A stretch of 64,000 bases of DNA from Bacilli bacterium. GTDB taxonomy: Bacteria; Bacillota_I; Bacilli_A; RF39; UBA660. The position numbers and the translations under genes were made by a program. The stretch spans positions 69,228-133,227 of the forward strand of contig JAFYER010000002.1 of assembly GCA_017544165.1 (NCBI GenBank). Direction: 5' to 3'. The first letter of the stretch is position 1, and every line of letters starts with the position of its first letter. The notes beneath the pieces were generated by a model. It worked only from the letters and a program-made list of their open reading frames with translations, had not been told where the DNA came from and searched no databases. Positions 16,992-26,218 of this stretch are shown piece after piece.

Positions 16992-19532
16992 CTACTCGCT
17001 TCTTAGTGCTTCAACTGGGTCTTTTTTGCTTGCCATCTTTGAAGGAATTAGACCTGCAATAACGGTAAGTAATATACTAATAATAACTAGGATTATTCCT
17101 CCTATAATAGGTAAAGATGCTATATGACTAATACCAGACAATTTTTTAATAATTAAATTGATAGGAATATCTAGAATTATTGTTATTAAAATACCGATAA
17201 TTCCTGCGAAAGATCCGACAATAAATGTTTCGGCATTAAATACCCTAGAAATATCTTTTTTACTTGCTCCTATACTTCTTAAAATACCAATCTCTTTAGT
17301 TCTTTCTAAAACAGAAATATAAGTTATGATACCAATCATTATTGAAGATACAATAAGAGAAACCGATACAAAAGCAATAAGGACATAACTAATTACATCG
17401 ACAATTGTTGTAACACTACTCATTAATAGTCCTACATAATCGGTATAACTAATAACTTCCTCATCTTTATTATCTTTTTGTTTTTTTTGATTATAATTAT
17501 CAATTAAATCTTTTAGGGCATCTTTACTATCAAAATCTTTTGGATAAATACTAATCATACTTGGATTATCAAGATCAACTATACCTAAAGTTAAAAGATT
17601 TCCCTCATAAGATGAATTACTATAGGAAGATATTAAATTAGTTATTTCTTGTGGTGTAAGACTAGCTAACATCATTTGATTTTCTATAGACAAATTATTT
17701 ATATTAAAATCGCCAGTAGAAAATGGCATATTATTTAAAACATTAATCTCGGGATTTGCAAGTTGTTCTTTAGCTATTTCTGATTCATTAATCTTATTAA
17801 TAACATACTTTTTTAAACCTTTTGTATAGCCAATATTGCCATATGATGAGTAACCACTTAATACAGAATCACTATTTATTTTAACAATACCAACAATCTT
17901 AATTTCTAAAGCATTTGCTAAAATACTTTTCATATAATCTTCATCATTTTCCATGTTAATCCAAAACGATTTAGATTTTTGATAATAATCAGTATTGAGT
18001 ATAACCTTAAATGAGGTATTTAATAATTCATCATAAGTAAATGATGTTTCCTCAAAGTCTACTTCCTCGCCTGCAATAAGCTTAGCCATTACTTCATCAA
18101 GTTCTTTAGTATCCTTTAAACCAATAGTATATGCTGTATAATCACTTATTTTGTTGTTATCATCAACTATTAAAACGACTTCATCATACTTTTTAGGCAG
18201 CGAGCCTGCTAAAACCTCATATTGTTTTTTATTAAAATCATCATTGTCAAGAAGCTCCATAAAAACACTATTAGAAACTGACATTAAAGAATTGGAATTC
18301 ATTCCAAATGACTCTAAAATATTGTTGGGATTTAGTTTTACCACCTCATCAGTAGTATTTTTATAGATTTGCAAATTTAGATTATAACCATATTGAATAG
18401 CGTTACTATATTTTTCATATTTATCTTTGTTTTTTTCAAGATGTTTTTTAAAAGTTTTTAAATCATTTGATTGAACTTCTTTTGACATAATACTTATCAT
18501 ATTACCCATTATATCATTGGTTACAATTGTATCATTAGACTCATTTTTAGATTGTTCTTTACTACTTTTCATTGTTTCCAAAAGACTTGAAGCATCAATT
18601 TGTTTAGCCTCAATCATTATTGGGTAACTAGATAAAGTATCCTTTTCAACTGAAGCGATGTAATTTCTAACACCTGTAGATATACTAAGTACTAAAGCAA
18701 TACCAATTATACCTATAGCTCCCGCAAAAGATGTCAAAATTGTTCTTCCTTTTTTAGTTGATAAATTATTTAAACTTAGGCCAAGCGCTGTTTTAAATGA
18801 CATAAAATTTTTTCTTGTTTTGACTTTTTTAACATCATTTTTGATTTTTTGTCCATCATAAGGATTTGAATCACCAGTTATTTTGCCATCGGATAGGTTT
18901 ATAATTCTTGTAGCATATTTTTTTGCTAAATCAGGATTATGAGTAACCATGATAACTAGTCTATCTTTAGCAATTTCCTTTAATAAATCCATTATTTGAA
19001 TACTTGTTTCACTATCTAGTGCCCCAGTAGGTTCATCTGCAAGAAGGATATCAGGATTATTGACAAGAGCTCTAGCAATGGCGATTCTTTGTGTTTGACC
19101 ACCTGACATTTGACTTGGTTTTTTATATAACTGATCGGCAAGGCCTACCTTTTTTAATGCCTCAATTGCTCTTTGACGACGTAAATTTTTACTAACACCG
19201 GATAAAGTTAAAGCAAGTTCGACATTGGAAAGTGCATTTTGATGGGGTATCAAATTATAACTTTGAAAAACGAAACCGACTTTATGATTTCGATATAAAT
19301 CCCAATCATTATCTGTATATTTTTTTGTCGATTTTCCATTAATAATTAAATTACCATCTGTATAATTATCAAGCCCCCCAATAATATTTAAAAGAGTTGT
19401 TTTACCACAACCAGAAGGGCCCAATATAGCCACGAATTCACTTTCTCTAAATTTTAATGATACATCATTTAACGCTTGAACTACAATATCTTCGGATGAA
19501 TATACTTTAGTAATATTATTTAACTCTAACAT
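16992..19532 (-). CDS. MacB/FtsX-type ABC transporter, fused ATPase and permease
   Basis: An 846-residue fusion. Residues 1-225 are an ATP-binding domain: Walker A GPSGCGKTT, Q-loop VFQSYNLIP, signature MSGGQTQRIAIARAL, Walker B ILLADEPTGALD and the switch VTHNP. A first membrane helix near 265 is followed by a long extracytoplasmic region of about 400 residues. Three C-terminal FtsX-like helices contain LERTKEIGILRSIGASKKDI. Such transporters export peptides, act as mechanotransmitters in envelope stress or secrete lipoproteins. It overlaps the RDD gene by 17 bp, which implies one operon. The AAAGGTGG site supports the ATG. Confidence 0.92.
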   Translation of the reverse strand: MLELNNITKVYSSEDIVVQALNDVSLKFRESEFVAILGPSGCGKTTLLNIIGGLDNYTDGNLIINGKSTKKYTDNDWDLYRNHKVGFVFQSYNLIPHQNALSNVELALTLSGVSKNLRRQRAIEALKKVGLADQLYKKPSQMSGGQTQRIAIARALVNNPDILLADEPTGALDSETSIQIMDLLKEIAKDRLVIMVTHNPDLAKKYATRIINLSDGKITGDSNPYDGQKIKNDVKKVKTRKNFMSFKTALGLSLNNLSTKKGRTILTSFAGAIGIIGIALVLSISTGVRNYIASVEKDTLSSYPIMIEAKQIDASSLLETMKSSKEQSKNESNDTIVTNDIMGNMISIMSKEVQSNDLKTFKKHLEKNKDKYEKYSNAIQYGYNLNLQIYKNTTDEVVKLNPNNILESFGMNSNSLMSVSNSVFMELLDNDDFNKKQYEVLAGSLPKKYDEVVLIVDDNNKISDYTAYTIGLKDTKELDEVMAKLIAGEEVDFEETSFTYDELLNTSFKVILNTDYYQKSKSFWINMENDEDYMKSILANALEIKIVGIVKINSDSVLSGYSSYGNIGYTKGLKKYVINKINESEIAKEQLANPEINVLNNMPFSTGDFNINNLSIENQMMLASLTPQEITNLISSYSNSSYEGNLLTLGIVDLDNPSMISIYPKDFDSKDALKDLIDNYNQKKQKDNKDEEVISYTDYVGLLMSSVTTIVDVISYVLIAFVSVSLIVSSIMIGIITYISVLERTKEIGILRSIGASKKDISRVFNAETFIVGSFAGIIGILITIILDIPINLIIKKLSGISHIASLPIIGGIILVIISILLTVIAGLIPSKMASKKDPVEALRSE

Positions 19533-20169
19533 AATCGACCACCTTTGTTTTTAATAATTTATCATGAACAGACAAATGATTTTTATTAATAAATAATGTA
19601 ATGACATCTATATAACAATATATTGCTAAAATCATTGATATAGAACCATTTACATAAAAATATGACCACGGTTTTAAAAAAAATACTAAAACCGCTAATA
19701 AAACATTTTTAACTAATGTGTATAAAAAAATATTTGTACATATTGGCATAAACAAAGAATACAATAATAATTTGCCAAACCCTACATTACTATCATTATT
19801 ATTGATAATTCTTATTTTCATAAATTCCTTGCCAAAAGTTTGACCATTATTAAATAAGGGCAATATTGTAAAATATAGAATAAATACAACAATTTCAATA
19901 ATTGTGTAACTTACGCCATAGTAATCAATTTTTTTTACATATTTAACATACTCATCAGTTAAAAGAGCCTCTGAATCTACAGTTTCCATTTTTTTAATTT
20001 TTTCTTGCAATTCTTTATTATATTCAGTATATTCATCGACTGCTTTTTTATACTTATTTCGATTAGGATTTAAAAATTTTACTTGTGAAAGTAATACAAT
20101 CAATATTGATATTATAAATAAATCAATAAAATAGGCTAAAAACCTTTTAAAAACTATACTATTTGTCAT
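19516..20169 (-). CDS. RDD-family membrane protein
   Basis: A 217-residue polytopic protein. It begins with the RDD core RFLAYFIDLFIIS and includes NNGQTFGKEFMKIRIINNND, the second conserved motif, and the C-terminal HLSVHDKLLKTKVV. The central 40-residue insert is charged and probably extracytoplasmic or a coiled loop (EYTEYNKELQEKIKK). RDD proteins are poorly characterised; some act as ion antiporters or assist transport. Its stop overlaps the start of the MacB-like ABC gene, so the two proteins are likely made together. Confidence 0.85.
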   Translation of the reverse strand: MTNSIVFKRFLAYFIDLFIISILIVLLSQVKFLNPNRNKYKKAVDEYTEYNKELQEKIKKMETVDSEALLTDEYVKYVKKIDYYGVSYTIIEIVVFILYFTILPLFNNGQTFGKEFMKIRIINNNDSNVGFGKLLLYSLFMPICTNIFLYTLVKNVLLAVLVFFLKPWSYFYVNGSISMILAIYCYIDVITLFINKNHLSVHDKLLKTKVVDYVRVK

Positions 20170-20230
20170 AATAACTCCTTTTGTTTCTTTAATATTTTAC
20201 AATAAAATAATATGATAAGTCAAAAATAAA

Positions 20231-20250
20231 AAAGAGCAATTATGCTCTTT
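20231..20250 (-). terminator. Terminator after the HtrA-like gene
   Basis: AAAGAGC and GCTCTTT form a perfect seven-base stem overlapping the htrA stop codon; on the minus strand it runs into TTTATTTTTG. Confidence 0.85.
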
Positions 20251-21349
20251 AGTATAAGTTTTTATTTGTACCTAATGTAACCGTAGTTACTTTTTCGTTT
20301 CCATCGCGAATATAAGTAATTTTCACTTTATCACCAGGTTCATAATTATATAAATAATAACGGAAGTAACCTATACTTTTTACATTATCATCATTTACTT
20401 TTATAATAACATCGCCTTCCTCGAGACCTGCCTTATATGCAGCTGAATCTTTTTCAACACTAAGTATTACAACACCACTTGTTATACTATATTTAGAAAG
20501 CATCGTATAATATTGAAGATTATAATAAGCATCTGCTACATTGACCATCGAAATACCCATATATGGTTGTGTTATTTCCTCACCATTAATAAGTTTTTCA
20601 GCATACTCAATTGCAGTTTCAATAGGAATTGCAAAGCCCATTCCTTCGATTGACTCATTGATAAGTTTTAAAGAGGTGATTCCAACAACCTCACCATTAG
20701 CATTGCAAAGTGGTCCACCACTATTACCAGAGTTTATTGCAGCATCAGTTTGTAATACTTTCATTACGTAATCGCCACTATTTGAAGATAATTCTACTTC
20801 AACCATCCGATCTTTACCAGAAATAATACCCCTTGTAACAGTCCATGAATAAGCATTATCAAGAGGAGCCCCGACTGTAAAAGCAGTATCTCCTACTCTT
20901 AAATCATTACTAGAACCAAGTTCTGCAACAGAAATAATATCTTTTTCAGGAACTGACAATACAGCTATATCAGAAAGCAAATCATTACCAACGACGTCTG
21001 CTTCGACTACTTTGCCATCAGTAAATGTAACTGTAATTTTATTTCCTTCGCTAATAACGTGATTATTTGTTAGTAAATACGCAACTTTACCCTCTTTTTT
21101 ATATACAAAGCCAGTTCCGGTAGCGTATAAATTATCATTTTTATATGTTGAAACAATAACAACTGCATCGTATACTTTCTCAACGGAGTCTGCGATACCT
21201 AAGTCAGTTACAGTAACATTTTTCTCAAGGATTGTTTTTGAAAATAGATTAGGGAATCGGTAGATAACACCATACATAACCATACATCCTACAAAAAAAA
21301 CTAAAATGGGAATTATAATTCTAAATATAGTCTTTTCATTTTGATTCAT
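20249..21349 (-). CDS. htrA: HtrA/DegP-like membrane-anchored serine protease with PDZ domain
   Basis: A 366-residue protein with one N-terminal transmembrane anchor (11-30). The trypsin-like domain carries His97 in LTNNHVI, Asp127 in DLLSDIAVL and the nucleophile Ser210 in NSGNSGGPL. A single PDZ domain occupies about 265-355 (GVVILSVEKDSAAYKAGLEEGDVIIKV). It degrades or checks misfolded exported proteins at the outer face of the membrane. Its ATG overlaps the stop of the upstream Abi-like gene by one base and its AGGAGG site lies inside that gene, so the two are coupled, an unusual pairing. Confidence 0.95.
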   Translation of the reverse strand: MNQNEKTIFRIIIPILVFFVGCMVMYGVIYRFPNLFSKTILEKNVTVTDLGIADSVEKVYDAVVIVSTYKNDNLYATGTGFVYKKEGKVAYLLTNNHVISEGNKITVTFTDGKVVEADVVGNDLLSDIAVLSVPEKDIISVAELGSSNDLRVGDTAFTVGAPLDNAYSWTVTRGIISGKDRMVEVELSSNSGDYVMKVLQTDAAINSGNSGGPLCNANGEVVGITSLKLINESIEGMGFAIPIETAIEYAEKLINGEEITQPYMGISMVNVADAYYNLQYYTMLSKYSITSGVVILSVEKDSAAYKAGLEEGDVIIKVNDDNVKSIGYFRYYLYNYEPGDKVKITYIRDGNEKVTTVTLGTNKNLY

Positions 21350-22281
21350 TATTTCATCCTCCTTATATCTAAATAATTTAATGGGAATCCCATTTCATCT
21401 AAAACTTTATCAATAGATATTGAGTTTAGTTTACCACTTAATATGTTAATTTCATACTCTAATTCATTTAACATCATTGTAAAGTCTGAATCCTCAAGGA
21501 TCCTTTTTAATATTATAATAAGTGCAAATAAATCATTTTTTCCATATATATACTCACCATTTATTTTTGGTATATTTAATAAATTATGATATATCGTATT
21601 AGTAATTGCCGATTGGGATTTGTTTAAATAACAAATATCTTCATGCGCGCATAAATTACGATAATTTGCTAGTATTGGTAGGTATTCCTCTAAAATATCC
21701 ATTTCAATTCTAAAATTAGTTGCAACTTCTTTTTTATCATCATACTGAAGTATTGTATAAAGTTCACCAACTATACCAAATGATAGTACTTTTACAACAA
21801 TCCATAAGGGAATAAATCCATAATGTGATAAGTAGTGGCTTGTGGCACTGTGTTGTTTACCATTAATATTGATTTGTCTTTTCATTTTATGAATTAAATC
21901 ATTTATTTGTCTATTACGGCTAGCATCATGAACAAAGTTATTAGGATTTAAGTAATTTTTTTCTTTAAAACCATGATTTTTACTAACAACATATGACAAT
22001 ATACTTTTTAAATTGTTTTCCACTACCAAAATATTTTTAAAAAGAATATTTCTTATTTGTCTATCAAAGATAAACATTGCGTATAGTTCTTCGAAAGTCG
22101 TTCCAGGCAAAAAACGGCGATCGGCCATTGATCGCATGAATAAAAAGCGGTACCCAGTCAAGAAGAAGTAATTTTCCCGAAGCAATATTTCTTTGGCAAA
22201 ATCGACATCCTCAATCGTAAGTCCCTTCCCGCGCAGGATTTCAATCTGTTCGTCTAATGATTTAAATGTCTTTTCCTTCAC
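21349..22281 (-). CDS. Abi_2 (AbiD/AbiF-like) HEPN-type protein
   Basis: About 310 residues. The N-terminal part has the family pattern SLDEQIEILRGKGL and NYFFLTGYRF, then FIFDRQIRNILFKNILVVENNLKS. The C-terminal half holds YRNLCAHED, an RNxxxH motif typical of HEPN ribonucleases (about residues 208-213 with the start used here). The Abi_2 family includes abortive-infection proteins and the proposed relatives of Cas13. The GTG at 22281 has an AGGGTGA site with the usual spacing; an ATG at 22302 is an alternative without a clear site. Only about 40-60 bases separate it from the upstream amidase gene, so no companion non-coding RNA like those of AbiF loci is visible. Confidence 0.85.
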   Translation of the reverse strand: MKEKTFKSLDEQIEILRGKGLTIEDVDFAKEILLRENYFFLTGYRFLFMRSMADRRFLPGTTFEELYAMFIFDRQIRNILFKNILVVENNLKSILSYVVSKNHGFKEKNYLNPNNFVHDASRNRQINDLIHKMKRQININGKQHSATSHYLSHYGFIPLWIVVKVLSFGIVGELYTILQYDDKKEVATNFRIEMDILEEYLPILANYRNLCAHEDICYLNKSQSAITNTIYHNLLNIPKINGEYIYGKNDLFALIIILKRILEDSDFTMMLNELEYEINILSGKLNSISIDKVLDEMGFPLNYLDIRRMK

Positions 22282-22341
22282 ACTATTCACCCTATTATGC
22301 ATAATAATTATACCACAATAATTAATAAATATATTAGATAA

Positions 22342-22992
22342 TTAATCAAATTGTGTAAAATAAATCTTTAAGGATTCCACCACTGTCTTGGCAAATTTTA
22401 ATTGATAAGCATAATCAGTTAGCCTTTTTCTATCTTCATTATTGGATATAAATCCACATTCAATTAGTAAGCCATTAATATTTAGTTTCTTATACATATA
22501 TACATTATCAGGAATAGTTTTAATACTTCGATTAGAATTAGATACTTCATTTAATCTTTTTTGCATAATATCAGCTAACTTCTCGTTGTCTTGATAAAAC
22601 ACCTGAGGGCCATAATAATGTGAATCATTTAAATAATTTAAGTGTATCGAAATATATAAATCGGCATTACTATTATTAATAATAAAAATTCGATTATCAA
22701 AGTCGCTTTTTTTACGATGCATGGCATTTGGATAGGATAAATCATAATCACCATTACGAGTCATTATTACTTTAGCATTTTCCTTTTCTAATAATGATTT
22801 AAGAATTTGGCTAATTTTCAAATTAATAGTTTTTTCATATAAATCATTATAAATTGTTCCTGGATCTACTCCACCATGTCCGGGATCTATTACAATTATT
22901 TTATTATTTAAGATAGTATTACTACGCGCATTAACCACACATGTCCAAAAAATAATCCCAATTAAAAAAATAATTATTAAATACTTTTTCAT
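22342..22992 (-). CDS. cwlD: CwlD-like N-acetylmuramoyl-L-alanine amidase
   Basis: A 216-residue Amidase_3 protein with an N-terminal membrane anchor or signal (1-22) and then KIIVIDPGHGGVDPGTI with the zinc His, an LYISIHLNYLND strand and the catalytic LIECGFISN. Size and membrane anchor match CwlD, which with PdaA makes muramic delta-lactam in spore cortex; a vegetative amidase is the alternative. No clear Shine-Dalgarno sequence is seen before the ATG, which is unusual in this window. It is followed by the Abi-like gene and preceded by gtrA on the same strand. Confidence 0.85.
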   Translation of the reverse strand: MKKYLIIIFLIGIIFWTCVVNARSNTILNNKIIVIDPGHGGVDPGTIYNDLYEKTINLKISQILKSLLEKENAKVIMTRNGDYDLSYPNAMHRKKSDFDNRIFIINNSNADLYISIHLNYLNDSHYYGPQVFYQDNEKLADIMQKRLNEVSNSNRSIKTIPDNVYMYKKLNINGLLIECGFISNNEDRKRLTDYAYQLKFAKTVVESLKIYFTQFD

Positions 22993-23015
22993 AATAAAAA
23001 TATATGTTTAAATAT

Positions 23016-23408
23016 TTATTTGTTTGAATCTATACTATTTTTAAAAACAACATATCTTTGAAATAAAAACTCTGTTATAAAATTGATTATCATATTCATA
23101 ATAGTAACTATATATTCATTTACTTTATGATTTACTAGAAACTGACCAAATAATGTCGAAAAAGGTGTGAAAACTAAATAATAACAGAATACTAAAAACA
23201 TCGCTTTGGGAATATTACTAGCTGATTTAAAAGTAAATTTTCGATTTAAAGTAAAATTCCATAAAACAGATAATACAAGTGCGCTTAAATAGCAAAACCA
23301 ATAAGGCAAAGATGTAAATTCATTTAAAATAGTAAAACTTAAAAATTGTATTAGACCTGCACTAATTGAAAAAAAAGTAAATTTTAAAAATCTTTTAACT
23401 TCATTCAT
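23016..23408 (-). CDS. GtrA-family membrane protein
   Basis: A 130-residue protein with four transmembrane helices. The pattern RFLKFTFFSISAGLIQF, a helix with LSALVLSVLWNFTLNRKFTF and the ending TEFLFQRYVVFK is typical of GtrA. Family members are thought to help flip or present polyprenyl-linked sugars for wall polysaccharide glycosylation. It lies ten bases after the SGNH protein gene with an AGAGGTAG site, suggesting a joint role in envelope glycan modification. Confidence 0.9.
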   Translation of the reverse strand: MNEVKRFLKFTFFSISAGLIQFLSFTILNEFTSLPYWFCYLSALVLSVLWNFTLNRKFTFKSASNIPKAMFLVFCYYLVFTPFSTLFGQFLVNHKVNEYIVTIMNMIINFITEFLFQRYVVFKNSIDSNK

Positions 23409-23417
23409 TACTACCTC

Positions 23418-24272
23418 TTATAAACATGTATCAATTATATTATATATCTTTTTATAAGTTTGAGCATTATAATGCAATCCATCTCCCGTAACATAATCAC
23501 TAATTACACTTTTATAAGTATCACAATAAGAAATATTTTTTATTTTTAAATTATTAATTGATTGAATCAAATTATTATTAAAGTCAACAACATTTTTATT
23601 AATTACACTATACCCATGATTTAAAGAAAGAGTATCATTAATAGGGTTTACTGAAACATAAATAAAGCTACTTTTAGAATAATTATTTGCATAATCACCA
23701 ATAATACCTATATAATTGTCAGCTAATTTTGCATTATATAAATCATTAGCTCCCATTAAAAAAATAAATTCATAATTGCCTTTCAAAAGATAATAATCTA
23801 TTTGTTTTATTGCATCATTTATAAACCAATTATAACCAGCTGATACTTTTGCATACCAAATTTCTTGATCATTTGTAATTGAAATAAAATTGTCATTTCC
23901 CCCATATATAGCATTATACATTCCTACTGTTCGCGAGTCCCCTATGTATACTTTTTTTAAAAATTCAGCTTTTTCTGTTTTTGAGTAATCAAAAACCAAT
24001 TCATCTTCTTTAATGTATCTATTTTCAAACGATGAATAATTATGGCTTTTAACAAGTAAGGAAGATGTATTATATAAAATTGGTATCATCATAACAATTA
24101 AGCAAATTAATATATGAACTGCCGAAAGAATAAATAATTCATCCTTATTAAAATATTTAATTATCTTTATAATTGATATTCCTATAATAAATAAAGGCAC
24201 AAAAACAAAAACAAAATTAATAATTTGTTTAAATGAAAAAGATAAAATTAATGTTTTTATTAAATTAGCCAT
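23418..24272 (-). CDS. Membrane-anchored SGNH/GDSL hydrolase
   Basis: A 284-residue protein with two N-terminal transmembrane helices (about 12-35 and 45-67) and an exported SGNH domain. Block I is IGDSRTVGMY with the catalytic Ser, block III is MGANDLYN, and block V is DGLHYN with the catalytic Asp-x-x-His pair. Such enzymes act as esterases, often O-acetyl esterases on peptidoglycan or polysaccharides; the substrate is unknown. The ATG has no strong Shine-Dalgarno site nearby. Next to gtrA and cwlD, which suggests cell-envelope work. Confidence 0.85.
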   Translation of the reverse strand: MANLIKTLILSFSFKQIINFVFVFVPLFIIGISIIKIIKYFNKDELFILSAVHILICLIVMMIPILYNTSSLLVKSHNYSSFENRYIKEDELVFDYSKTEKAEFLKKVYIGDSRTVGMYNAIYGGNDNFISITNDQEIWYAKVSAGYNWFINDAIKQIDYYLLKGNYEFIFLMGANDLYNAKLADNYIGIIGDYANNYSKSSFIYVSVNPINDTLSLNHGYSVINKNVVDFNNNLIQSINNLKIKNISYCDTYKSVISDYVTGDGLHYNAQTYKKIYNIIDTCL

Positions 24273-24308
24273 GATATTAGTATATTAAAAAGAGACAAAA
24301 AATACAAA

Positions 24309-25025
24309 TTAAATTTCAAATATTTCTCCATCCTTGGGAATAATAACATTTTTTAATTTTAATTTTTTTAAATATTTTCTAGTATCATCTGCCATATGCG
24401 AAGCAACATATTTACAATTAGGATATTTTTTTATAATTATTTCTAAAAGGTCCGCTCCCATATGTTTTGCAGTTGCTTTTTTAAAAGTACACTCTCCGAA
24501 AACATAATCACAATTTCTCATCATATATTCTAAACCATCACAAAGAGTAGTATCACCCGTAAATCCTATTTTTTTATTATCATATTTAATAATATACCCA
24601 TAAGCAGGTTTAAATGAACCATGATCTACTAAAACTCTTTCAATTTCATATTTATCATTTATTGAAAAGAATTCTTTTGAAAAAAAACTAACATTCATTG
24701 TCTTAAAAATTCGATGGTAAGAATGAGGAAATGCTAGTTTATATAGTCTCCTTATTTTTTTCTCGCCGTTTATAGCACAATATATATTGATGTCTGGACA
24801 ATCAATTTTCTTTTTAAAAAGAATAAAAAACGGCATATCAAAATAATGATCTCCATGAAAATGAGTAATCAACACATTTTTGATATTTTCGTATGAAATG
24901 CCTTGACGATTAAGCGCCTTGCAAGTTCCATTTGGAATATCTACTAAAATGTTATCATCAATTAAATAACTTGCACTATTATATTCACCCCATAAATTAC
25001 CTGAACCAATTACTTGAATTTTCAT
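24309..25025 (-). CDS. Metallo-beta-lactamase-fold hydrolase (RNase Z-like)
   Basis: About 238 residues. The metal site THFHGDHYFD (HxHxDH) is near residue 70, followed by VDHGSFKPAYGY, the GFTGDTTLCDG strand with the bridging Asp and a late ASHMADD with the final His. The general layout resembles RNase Z and related phosphodiesterases, but the exosite arm of tRNase Z is not evident, so substrate is open. ATG 25025 follows GGAGTAAT and starts one base after the stop of the upstream membrane protein; an earlier in-frame start would lie within that gene. Confidence 0.85.
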   Translation of the reverse strand: MKIQVIGSGNLWGEYNSASYLIDDNILVDIPNGTCKALNRQGISYENIKNVLITHFHGDHYFDMPFFILFKKKIDCPDINIYCAINGEKKIRRLYKLAFPHSYHRIFKTMNVSFFSKEFFSINDKYEIERVLVDHGSFKPAYGYIIKYDNKKIGFTGDTTLCDGLEYMMRNCDYVFGECTFKKATAKHMGADLLEIIIKKYPNCKYVASHMADDTRKYLKKLKLKNVIIPKDGEIFEI

Positions 25026-25026
25026 A

Positions 25027-25905
25027 TTACTCCTTTTTTTCCTCAACTTGATAAGTATCTCTTGCAATTTTTATATTATATTCTTTTTTATCACCCTCAG
25101 GTGAGGTTAATTCCAGCTCAGTTTTACCACTTTTTTTAAATAGAGCATGGACACAGAAAAATGCCTCATCAAACGAATCATAATTCTTAATAGATACTTC
25201 ACCATATTTTTTATCTTTTAGGTAAACAGTATATGTGTCATCAAATATAAGCTTATCAGTACCACCAGTACATAGTACATCTGTTTCATAAACCGGTTTA
25301 TTGAATAATGTCATTAAAGAAAAAGCAATAATTAGAACAATACCTAACGATAAGCCACCATATTTCGCAAATTTATTATTAAAAATAGCTAAAGGATAGA
25401 TTATCATTGTTAATACACTAAATATTAAACTAAGTATATGTCTTGGGAAAGAATAAATAGTATGACTTAAATAAGTAGAAACACCAATCCCTAATAAAAA
25501 CATCATTGGAATTAAAAAAATAATACCCCACCATTTATCTTTTTTCATATAATAACCAAAAAATCCCATTGGTAAGCAAAGGATTGTCCAATAAAACCAA
25601 AACTTATAATAATTAAATAATTGCCATCCTAAATATGAGAAAGGTACTTCCACTAAATAAATTAATGGTTGACTAATAAGAAAAAAAGCAAAACATTTTA
25701 AAGCTGAATCAATATTACTCGTACTATTCATTATGATCAAAATGCCAAATAAAATCCATACATCAAAATAAATAGCACTATCGGTAAAAGATGTATCTTT
25801 AAATAAAGGAATTGAATTTAATCCACCAACTAGTATTCCTATAATAATTGCAAATAATATAACTTTTTTCCATGTTAGATTAATACCTCCAAAAAGCTTT
25901 TTCAT
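25027..25905 (-). CDS. Polytopic membrane protein of unknown function
   Basis: About 292 residues with seven or eight transmembrane helices in the first 210. A small exported or soluble C-terminal domain of about 80 residues follows (YETDVLCTGGTDKLIFDDTYTVYLKDKKYG), ending in a charged VEEKKE tail. I do not recognise a family. ATG 25905 with AGGAAG upstream is favoured over an in-frame start seven codons earlier that would overlap the site. Its stop is adjacent to the start of the MBL-fold gene, so the two are probably co-expressed. Confidence 0.65.
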   Translation of the reverse strand: MKKLFGGINLTWKKVILFAIIIGILVGGLNSIPLFKDTSFTDSAIYFDVWILFGILIIMNSTSNIDSALKCFAFFLISQPLIYLVEVPFSYLGWQLFNYYKFWFYWTILCLPMGFFGYYMKKDKWWGIIFLIPMMFLLGIGVSTYLSHTIYSFPRHILSLIFSVLTMIIYPLAIFNNKFAKYGGLSLGIVLIIAFSLMTLFNKPVYETDVLCTGGTDKLIFDDTYTVYLKDKKYGEVSIKNYDSFDEAFFCVHALFKKSGKTELELTSPEGDKKEYNIKIARDTYQVEEKKE

Positions 25906-25934
25906 ATAACCACTTCCTATTATCATTATAGCAC

Positions 25935-25957
25935 AAAAAAACGAGCATTTTTAGCTC
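25935..25957 (-). terminator. Terminator after the GlsB/YeaQ gene
   Basis: On the minus strand GAGC-loop-GCTC is followed by GTTTTTTT. The stem is short but the T run is strong. Confidence 0.6.
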
Positions 25958-25958
25958 A

Positions 25959-26201
25959 TTATTTTGAAATTAATCTAGCAACTAGTATTACTAGGCAAGC
26001 TCCTATTAAAGATGTAATAATTGTAGAAACTATTTCACTAAATGGTAAACTTATATTAAGAAGGCCTAAAACATATCCGCCAACAAATCCACCAATGATA
26101 CCTAAAACAACATTCTTAATGATACCACCTTTAGTGTTCATAATTAAACTTGCAAGCCAACCAGCTACACCACCAATAATAATTGAAATAATAAGATTCA
26201 A
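25959..26201 (-). CDS. GlsB/YeaQ/YmgE-family small membrane protein
   Basis: An 80-residue protein with three transmembrane helices and the characteristic glycine pattern IIGGVAGWLASLI, KNVVLGIIGGFVGGYVLG and LIGACLVILVARL. The family (transglycosylase-associated, general-stress) has no proven enzymatic role. The start codon is TTG, set by an AGGAGGTG site about eight bases upstream. It is followed by its own terminator and preceded closely by the GNAT gene. Confidence 0.9.
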   Translation of the reverse strand: MNLIISIIIGGVAGWLASLIMNTKGGIIKNVVLGIIGGFVGGYVLGLLNISLPFSEIVSTIITSLIGACLVILVARLISK

Positions 26202-26218
26202 CTAACAACACCTCCTTC

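Noticed and set aside
22303-22341. Companion non-coding RNA for the Abi-like gene
   Set aside because: Only about 40-60 bases of AT-rich DNA separate the genes, with no promoter or structured element.
23151-23157. Further TGTCGAA heptamers as Spo0A boxes
   Set aside because: They lie inside coding sequence (also near 42175) and match the chance rate for a 7-mer.
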